Positions 55,531-64,000 of a stretch of 64,000 bases of DNA are shown here, piece by piece. The DNA comes from Cavia porcellus. Its lineage: Eukaryota > Chordata > Mammalia > Rodentia > Caviidae. The notes under the pieces were generated by a model. That model made no database searches. It had not been told where the DNA came from and saw only the letters and a program-made list of their open reading frames with translations. Position numbers and translations under genes: made by a program. The stretch covers positions 62,001 through 126,000 of the forward strand of contig NW_026947701.1 in NCBI RefSeq assembly GCF_034190915.1, in the 5' to 3' direction. The first letter of the stretch is position 1, and every line of letters starts with the position of its first letter.

Positions 55531-58500
55531 ATGCGCACCGCCCCGTGATGATTTTCTCACTCCTAATAGTGAATTTAATGTAACACACACCCATATAATG
55601 CGCACCACCCCGTGATGTTTTTCTCACTCTTACTAGTGAATGTAATATAACACACACCCATACAATGCGCACCACCCCGCGATGTTTTTCAGAAACCTAT
55701 CCTACATTTCCACTGCATGTTCCCTGACCTCCCCATGCTGACCACCCCGCGGTGCTTTTCTCCATCCTACATTGCCACTCACTGCCTATCCTAATTCAGA
55801 CCTTCCGATTGACACCACCCCGTGATGTTTTTCTCACTCCTACTAGTGAACGTAATGTAACACACACCCATACAATGCGCACCACCCCGTGATAATTTTC
55901 TCACTCGTACTAGTGAATGTAATGTAACACACACCCATACAATGCGCACCACCCCGTGATGTTTTTCTCACTCCTACTAGTGAATGTAATGTAAAACCCA
56001 CCCATACAATGCGCACCACCCCACGATGTTTTTCAGAAACCTATCCTACATTGCCATTGCATGTTCCCTGACCTCCCCATGCTGACCACCCCGCGGTGCT
56101 TTTCTCCATCCTACATTGCCACTCACTGCCTATCCTAATTCACACCCTCCGATTCACACCATCCCGTGATGTTTTTCTCACTCCTACTAGTGAATGTAAT
56201 GTAACACACACCCATACAATGCGCACCACCCCTTGATGCTTTTCAGAAACCTATCCTACATTGCCAGTGCACGTTCCCTGACCTCCCCATGCTCACCACC
56301 CCGCGGTGCTTTTCTCCATCCTACATTGCCACTCACTGCCTATCCTAATTCAGACCCTCCGATTCACACCACCCTGTGAAGTTTTTCTCACTCCTACTAG
56401 TGAATGTAATGTAACACACACCTATACAATGCGCACCACCCCGTGATGTTTTTCTCACTCCTACTATTGAATGTAATGTAACACACACCCATACAATGCA
56501 CACCACCCCGCGAAGTTTTTCAGAAACCTATCGTACATTGAAACTGTATGTTCCCTGACCTCCCCATGCTGACCACCCTGCGGTGCTTTTCTCCATCCTA
56601 CATTGCCACTCACTGCCTATCCTAATTCTGACCCTCCGATTCACACCACCCCGTGATGTTTTTCTCACTCCTACTAGTGACTGTAATGTAACACACACCC
56701 ACAAAATGCGCACCACCCCGTGATTTTTTTCTCACTCGTACTAGTGAATGTAATGTAACACACACCCATACAATGCGCACCGCCCCGTGATGATTTTCTC
56801 ACTCCTACTAGTGAATGTAATGTAACACACACCCATATAATGCGCAACACCCCGTGATGTTTTTCTCACTCCTACTAGTGAATGTAATGTAACACACACC
56901 CATACAATGCGCATCACCCCGCGATGTTTTTCAGAAACCTATCCTACATTGCCACTGCATGTTCCCTGACCTCCCCATGCTGACCACCCCGCGGTGCTTT
57001 TCTCCATCCTACATTGCCACTCACTGCCTATCCTAATTCAGACCCTGCGATTCACACCACCCCGTGATGTTTTTCTCAATCCTACTAGTGAATGTAATGT
57101 AACACACACCCATACAATGCGCACCACCCCTTGATGTTTTTCAGAAACCTATCCTACATTGCCACTGCATGTTCCCTGACCTCCCCATGCTCACCACCCC
57201 GCGGTGCTTTTCTCCATCCTACATTGCCACTCACTGCCTATTCCAATTCAGACCCTCCGATTCACACCACCCCGTGATGTTTTTCTCACTCCTACTAGTG
57301 AATGTAATGTAACACACACCCATACAATGCGCAACACCCCGTGATGTTTTTCTCACTCCTACTAGTGAATATAATGTAACACCCACCCATACAATGCGCA
57401 CCACCCCTCGATGTTTTTCAGAAACCTATCCTACATTGCCACTGCATGTTCCCTGACCTCCCCATGCTCACCACCCCGCGGTGCTTTTCTCCATCCTACA
57501 TTGCCACTCACTGCCTATCCTAATTCAGACCCTCCGATTCACACCACCCCGTGATGTTTTTCTCACTCCTACTAGTGAATGTAAAGTAACACACACCCAT
57601 ACAATGCGCACCACCCCGCGATGTTTTTCATAAACCTATCTTACATTGCCACTGCATGTTCCCTGACCTCCCCATGCTGACCACCCCGCGGTGCTTTTCT
57701 CCATCCTACAAAGCCACTCACTGCCTATCCTAATTCAGACCCTCCGATTCACACCACCCCGTGATGTTTTTCTCACTCCTACTAGTGAAAGTAATGTAAC
57801 ACACACCCATACAATGCGCACCACCCCGTGATGTTTTTCTCACTCCTACTAGTGAATGTAATGTAACACACACTCATACAAAGCGCAACACCCCGTGATG
57901 TTTTTCTCACTCCTACTAGTGAATATAATGTAACACAAAGCCATACAATGCGCACCACCAGCGATGTTTTTCAGAAACCTATCCTACTTTGCCACTGCAT
58001 GTTCCCTGACCTCCCCATGCTGACCACACCGTGGTGCTTTTCTCCATCCTACATTGCCACTCACTGCCTATCCTAATTCAGACCCTCCGATTCACACCAC
58101 CCCGTGATGTTTTTCTCACTCCTACTAGTGAATGTAATGTAACACACACCCATGCAATGCGCACCACACCGTGATGTTTTTCTCACTCGTACTAGTAAAT
58201 GTAATGTAACACACACCCATATAATGCGCACCACCCCGCGATGTTTTTCAGAAACCTATCCTACATTGAAACTGCATGTTCCCTGACTTCCCCATGCTGA
58301 CCACCCTGCGGTGCTTTTCTCCATCCTACATTGCCACTCACTGCCTATCCTAATTCAGACCCTCCGATTCACACCAGCCCGTGATGTTTTTCTCACTCCT
58401 ACTAGTGAATGTTATGTTACACACACCCATACAATGCGCACCACCCCGTGATGTTTTTCTCACTCCTACTTTGGAATGTAATGTAACACACACCCATACA

Positions 58501-58920
58501 ATGCGCACCACCACGCGATGTTTTTCAGAAACCTACCCTACATTGCCACTGCATGTTCCCTCACCTCCCCATGCTGACCACCCCGTAGTGCTTTTCTCCA
58601 TCCTAAATTGCCACTCATTGCCTATCCTAATTCACACCCTCCTATTCACACCACCCCGTGATGGTTTTCTCACTCCCACTAGTGAATGTAATGTAACACA
58701 CACCCATACAATGCGCACCACCCCGCGATGTTTTTCAGAAACCTATCCTGCATTGCCACTGCAGGTTCCCTGACTTCCCCATGCTGACCACCCCGCGGTG
58801 CTTTTCTCCTTCCTACATTGCCACTCACTGCATATCTTATTTCAGATACTTCGATTCACACCACCCCGTGATGTTTTTCTCACTCCTACTAGTGAATGTA
58901 ATGTAACAAACACCCATACA
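55531..58920. repeat. 3,390-bp super-repeat type II, copy 1
   Basis: Read cyclically, A counts are 3,1,2,4,1,2,1,3,2,2,1,3 (12 pairs, 25 A), giving 12x143 + 25x67 - 1 = 3,390. It shares the GAAG B1 (56,501), the 69-bp CACCACCAGCG B1 (57,953) and the GTTATGTTACAC A with type I, but A modules are distributed differently among pairs. Confidence 0.92.
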
Positions 58921-61900
58921 ATGCGCACCGCCCCGTGATGATTTTCTCACTCCTAATAGTGAATTTAATGTAACACACACCCATATAATGCGCACCACCC
59001 CGTGATGTTTTTCTCACTCTTACTAGTGAATGTAATGTAACACACACCCATACAATGCGCACCACCCCGCGATGTTTTTCAGAAACCTATCCTACATTTC
59101 CACTGCATGTTCCCTGACCTCCCCATGCTGACCACCCCGCGGTGCTTTTCTCCATCCTACATTGCCACTCACTGCCTATCCTAATTCAGACCTTCCGATT
59201 GACACCACCCCGTGATGTTTTTCTCACTCCTACTAGTGAACGTAATGTAACACACACCCATACAATGCGCACCACCCCGTGATAATTTTCTCACTCGTAC
59301 TAGTGAATGTAATGTAACACACACCCATACAATGCGCACCACCCCGTGATGTTTTTCTCACTCCTACTAGTGAATGTAATGTAAAACCCACCCATACAAT
59401 GCGCACCACCCCACGATGTTTTTCAGAAACCTATCCTACATTGCCATTGCATGTTCCCTGACCTCCCCATGCTGACCACCCCGCGGTGCTTTTCTCCATC
59501 CTACATTGCCACTCACTGCCTATCCTAATTCACACCCTCCGATTCACACCATCCCGTGATGTTTTTCTCACTCCTACTAGTGAATGTAATGTAACACACA
59601 TCCATACAATGCGCACCACCCCTTGATGCTTTTCAGAAACCTATCCTACATTGGCAGTGCACGTTCCCTGACCTCCCCATGCTCACCACCCCGCGGTGCT
59701 TTTCTCCATCCTACATTGCCACTCACTGCCTATCCTAATTCAGACCCTCCGATTCACACCACCCTGTGAAGTTTTTCTCACTCCTACTAGTGAATGTAAT
59801 GTAACACACACCTATACAATGCGCACCACCCCGTGATGTTTTTCTCACTCCTACTATTGAATGTAATGTAACACACACCCATACAATGCACACCACCCCG
59901 CGAAGTTTTTCAGAAACCTATCGTACATTGAAACTGTATGTTCCCTGACCTCCCCATGCTGACCACCCTGCGGTGCTTTTCTCCATCCTACATTGCCACT
60001 CACTGCCTATCCTAATTCTGACCCTCCGATTCACACCACCCCGTGATGTTTTTCTCACTCCTACTAGTGACTGTAATGTAACACACACCCACAAAATGCG
60101 CACCACCCCGTGATTTTTTTCTCACTCGTACTAGTGAATGTAATGTAACACACACCCATACAATGCGCACCGCCCCGTGATGATTTTCTCACTCCTACTA
60201 GTGAATGTAATGTAACACACACCCATATAATGCGCAACACCCCGTGATGTTTTTCTCACTCCTACTAGTAAATGTAATGTAACACACACCCATACAATGC
60301 GCATCACCCCGCGATGTTTTTCAGAAACCTATCCTACATTGCCACTGCATGTTCCCTGACCTCCCCATGCTGACCACCCCGCGGTGCTTTTCTCCATCCT
60401 ACATTGCCACTCACTGCCTATCCTAATTCAGACCCTGCGATTCACACCACCCCGTGATGTTTTTCTCACTCCTACTAGTGAATGTAATGTAACACACACC
60501 CATACAATGCGCACCACCCCTTGATGTTTTTCAGAAACCTATCCTACATTGCCACTGCATGTTCCCTGACCTCCCCATGCTCACCACCCCGCGGTGCTTT
60601 TCTCCATCCTACATTGCCACTCACTGCCTATTCCAATTCAGACCCTCCGATTCACACCACCCCGTGATGTTTTTCTCACTCCTACTAGTGAATGTAATGT
60701 AACACACACCCATACAATGCGCAACACCCCGTGATGTTTTTCTCACTCCTACTAGTGAATATAATGTAACACCCACCCATACAATGCGCACCACCCCTCG
60801 ATGTTTTTCAGAAACCTATCCTACATTGCCACTGCATGTTCCCTGACCTCCCCATGCTCACCACCCCGCGGTGCTTTTCTCCATCCTACATTGCCACTCA
60901 CTGCCTATCCTAATTCAGACCCTCCGATTCACACCACCCCGTGATGTTTTTCTCACTCCTACTAGTGAATGTAATGTAACACACACCCATACAATGCGCA
61001 CCACCCCGCGATGTTTTTCATAAACCTATCTTACATTGCCACTGCATGTTCCCTGACCTCCCCATGCTGACCACCCCGCGGTGCTTTTCTCCATCCTACA
61101 AAGCCACTCACTGCCTATCCTAATTCAGACCCTCCGATTCACACCACCCCGTGATGTTTTTCTCACTCCTACTAGTGAAAGTAATGTAACACACACCCAT
61201 ACAATGCGCACCACCCCGTGATGTTTTTCTCACTCCTACTAGTGAATGTAATGTAACACACACTCATACAAAGCGCAACACCCCGTGATGTTTTTCTCAC
61301 TCCTACTAGTGAATATAATGTAACACAAAGCCATACAATGCGCACCACCAGCGATGTTTTTCAGAAACCTATCCTACTTTGCCACTGCATGTTCCCTGAC
61401 CTCCCCATGCTGACCACACCGTGGTGCTTTTCTCCATCCTACATTGCCACTCACTGCCTATCCTAATTCAGACCCTCCGATTCACACCACCCCGTGATGT
61501 TTTTCTCACTCCTACTAGTGAATGTAATGTAACACACACCCATGCAATGCGCACCACACCGTGATGTTTTTCTCACTCGTACTAGTAAATGTAATGTAAC
61601 ACACACCCATATAATGCGCACCACCCCGCGATGTTTTTCAGAAACCTATCCTACATTGAAACTGCATGTTCCCTGACTTCCCCATGCTCACCACCCTGCG
61701 GTGCTTTTCTCCATCCTACATTGCCACTCACTGCCTATCCTAATTCAGACCCTCCGATTCACACCAGCCCATGATGTTTTTCTCACTCCTACTAGTGAAT
61801 GTTATGTTACACACACCCATACAATGCGCACCACCCCGTGATGTTTTTCTCACTCCTACTTGGGAATGTAATGTAACACACACCCATACAATGCGCACCA

Positions 61901-62310
61901 CCACGCGATGTTTTTCTGAAACCTACCCTACATTGCCACTGCATGTTCCCTCACCTCCCCATGCTGACCACCCCGTAGTGCTTTTCTCCATCCTAAATTG
62001 CCACTCACTGCCTATCCTAATTCACACCCTCCTATTCACACCACCCCGTGATGGTTTTCTCATTCCCACTAGTGAATGTAATGTAACACACACCCATACA
62101 ATGCGCACCACCCCGCGATGTTTTTCAGAAACCTATCCTGCATTGCCACTGCAGGTTCCCTGACTTCCCCATGCTGACCACCCCGCGGTGCTTTTCTCCT
62201 TCCTACATTGCCACTCACTGCATATCTTATTTCAGATACTTCGATTCACACCACCCCGTGATGTTTTTCTCACTCCTACTAGTGAATGTAATGTAACAAA
62301 CACCCAAACA
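58921..62310. repeat. 3,390-bp super-repeat type II, copy 2
   Basis: It repeats 55,531-58,920 at offset 3,390 without indels. I noted around a dozen single-base differences (for example TTGCCAGTG/TTGGCAGTG, GTAAAGTAAC/GTAATGTAAC, CAGAAAC/CTGAAAC). The copy ends where CACCCAAACAATG appears near 62,300, a label taken from the type I end. Confidence 0.92.
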
Positions 62311-62779
62311 ATGCGCACCACCCCGTGATGTTTTTCAGAAAACTATCCTACATTGCCACTGCATATTCCCTGACCTCCCCATGCTGACCACCTCGCGGTG
62401 CTTTTCTGCATCCTAAATTGCCACTCACTGCCTATCCTAATTCAGACTCTCCGATTCACACCACCCCGTGATGTTTTTCTCACTCCTACTAGTGAATGTA
62501 ATGTAACACACACATATACAATGCGCACCACCCCGCGATGTTTTTCAGAAACCTATCCTACATTGCCACTGCATGTTCCCTGACCTCCACATGCTGACCA
62601 CCCCGCGGTGCTTTTCTCCATTGTACATTGCCACTCACTGCCTATCCTAATACAGAGCCTCCGATTCACACCACCCCTTGATGCTTTTCTCGCACTTAAT
62701 AGTGAATGTAATGTAACACACACCCATACAATGCGCACCACCCCGTGATGTTTTTCTCACTCCTACTAGTGAATGTAAT
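62311..62779. repeat. Segment copied from the type I end and bridge
   Basis: Matches 54,080-54,548 at offset 8,231, including the CGCACTTAATAG/CGCACCTAATAG A (62,669 and 54,438) and AGAGCCTCC in B2. The match is lost between 62,736 and 62,773. Confidence 0.87.
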
Positions 62780-64000
62780 GTAAAACCCACCCATACAATG
62801 CGCACCACCCCACGATGTTTTTCAGAAACCTATCCTACATTGCCATTGCATGTTCCCTGACCTCCCCATGCTGACCACCCCGCGGTGCTTTTCTCCATCC
62901 TACATTGCCACTCACTGCCTATCCTAATTCACACCCTCCGATTCACACCATCCCGTGATGTTTTTCTCACTCCTACTAGTGAATGTAATGTAACACACAT
63001 CCATACAATGCGCACCACCCCTTGATGCTTTTCAGAAACCTATCCTACATTGCCAGTGCACGTTCCCTGACCTCCCCATGCTCACCACCCCGCGGTGCTT
63101 TTCTCCATCCTACATTGCCACTCACTGCCTATCCTAATTCAGACCTCCGATTCACACCACCCTGTGAAGTTTTTCTCACTCCTACTAGTGAATGTAATGT
63201 AACACACACCTATACAATGCGCACCACCCCGTGATGTTTTTCTCACTCCTACTATTGAATGTAATGTAACACACACCCATACAATGCACACCACCCCGCG
63301 AAGTTTTTCAGAAACCTATCGTACATTGAAACTGTATGTTCCCTGACCTCCCCATGCTGACCACCCTGCGGTGCTTTTCTCCATCCTACATTGCCACTCA
63401 CTGCCTATCCTAATTCTGACCCTCCGATTCACACCACCCCGTGATGTTTTTCTCACTCCTACTAGTGACTGTAATGTAACACACACCCACAAAATGCGCA
63501 CCACCCCGTGATTTTTTTCTCACTCGTACTAGTGAATGTAATGTAACACACACCCATACAATGCGCACCGCCCCGTGATGATTTTCTCACTCCTACTAGT
63601 GAATGTAATGTAACACACACCCATATAATGCGCAACACCCCGTGATGTTTTTCTCACTCCTACTAGTGAATGTAATGTAACACACACCCATACAATGCGC
63701 ATCACCCCGCGATGTTTTTCAGAAACCTATCCTACATTGCCACTGCATGTTCCCTGACCTCCCCATGCTGACCACCCCGCGGTGCTTTTCTCCATCCTAC
63801 ATTGCCACTCACTGCCTATCCTAATTCAGACCCTGCGATTCACACCACCCCGTGATGTTTTTCTCACTCCTACTAGTGAATGTAATGTAACACACACCCA
63901 TACAATGCGCACCACCCCTTGATGTTTTTCAGAAACCTATCCTACATTGCCACTGCATGTTCCCTGACCTCCCCATGCTCACCACCCCGCGGTGCTTTTC
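62780..64000. repeat. Partial third copy of type II
   Basis: Matches 59,381 onward at offset 3,399, becoming 3,398 after a 1-bp loss in the B2 at 63,083 (AGACCTCCG). It shares CACATCCATAC with copy 2 (near 59,600) rather than copy 1, but has TTGCCAGTG like copy 1. A blocks: 62,946 (1), 63,155 (2), 63,432 (4), 63,843 (1). The window ends 21 bp into a B2. Confidence 0.88.

Larger units (their letters stand above)
1..64000. repeat. Satellite DNA array of three modules, grammar (B1-B2)(A)n
   Basis: The entire window is a head-to-tail array of A (67 bp), B1 (70 bp) and B2 (73 bp) modules on one strand. B1 and B2 always occur as a 143-bp pair, never apart, and each pair is followed by 1 to 10 A modules; n is 1-4 in all but six blocks. 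Counting gives 60 bp of partial B2, 488 A, 218 B1-B2 pairs and 91 bp of terminal B1-B2, with net -21 bp of indels (one of 5 bp, the others 1 bp), which equals 64,000. No inversion, foreign insertion or unique spacer was met in the walk. From the module consensus, GC is about 49 percent and C exceeds G by more than two to one on the + strand. Function, if any, is unknown; the layout is what unequal crossing-over and gene conversion produce in heterochromatic satellites. The array continues past both window ends. Confidence 0.97.

Noticed and set aside
1..64000. CENP-B box
   Set aside because: I looked for TTCG-N4-A-N2-CGGG and its complement; the few TTCG and CCCG occurrences lack the required spacing bases. 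A motif scan could overturn this.
1..64000. Telomeric repeat tracts (TTAGGG or CCCTAA)
   Set aside because: Only isolated CCTAA within B2 (TATCCTAATTCAG) is present, never in tandem.
1..64000. Embedded transposon, retroelement or viral insertion
   Set aside because: The module walk accounts for every base; no long terminal repeats, terminal inverted repeats, poly-A tails or polymerase-like frames are present.
1..64000. G-quadruplex arrays on the minus strand
   Set aside because: G-runs of 3-4 occur but are separated by loops mostly longer than 12 bases, so no standard four-run motif is evident.
1..64000. Ribosomal intergenic spacer
   Set aside because: Long spacers can hold such repeats, but no rRNA, promoter or terminator sequence is visible in the window, so the idea is unsupported though not excluded.

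Overview
The whole 64-kb window is one uninterrupted eukaryotic satellite DNA array. I find no credible protein-coding gene, RNA gene, transposable element or unique sequence. Every base can be assigned to one of three short modules, all in the same orientation: A (67 bp), B1 (70 bp) and B2 (73 bp). B1 is always followed directly by B2, making a 143-bp pair, and each pair is followed by a run of n A modules. The grammar is (B1-B2)(A)n with n from 1 to 10, so the basic higher-order repeats are 210, 277, 344 and 411 bp for n = 1 to 4. Walking the window by hand I count about 488 A modules and 218 complete B1-B2 pairs, plus a 60-bp partial B2 at the left end and 91 bp of B1-B2 at the right end. 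With a net -21 bp of small indels these sum to exactly 64,000, so nothing is left over.

Above this grammar lies a further level: blocks of 9 to 24 higher-order repeats copied in tandem. Region by region: 1-6,842 is a 4,011-bp super-repeat plus part of a second copy; 6,843-10,182 is irregular and holds a very fresh 210-bp tandem duplication; 10,183-14,662 is a dispersed copy of 1,321-5,801 (offset 8,862/8,861); 14,663-21,578 is mixed, with a 7-A run and five consecutive 277-bp units; 21,579-26,908 is a 2,560-bp block and its 2,770-bp sister; 26,909-30,442 carries long A runs (10, 6, 6 and 9); 30,443-33,545 is mixed; 33,546-47,170 is a 6.8-kb tandem duplication; 47,375-54,154 is a 3,390-bp tandem duplication; 55,531-62,310 is a second, differently arranged 3,390-bp tandem duplication; 62,311-64,000 is a mosaic of the preceding blocks. 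Both window edges lie inside the array, so its true limits are not seen.

The host cannot be named from sequence alone. Tens of kilobases of layered tandem repeats point to eukaryotic heterochromatin (pericentromeric, subtelomeric, sex- or B-chromosome, or a large spacer). Recurrent CpG to TpG/CpA variation at fixed module positions suggests a genome with CpG methylation. The + strand is strongly C-rich over G throughout. The short open frames are by-products of the repeat and are not annotated as genes.
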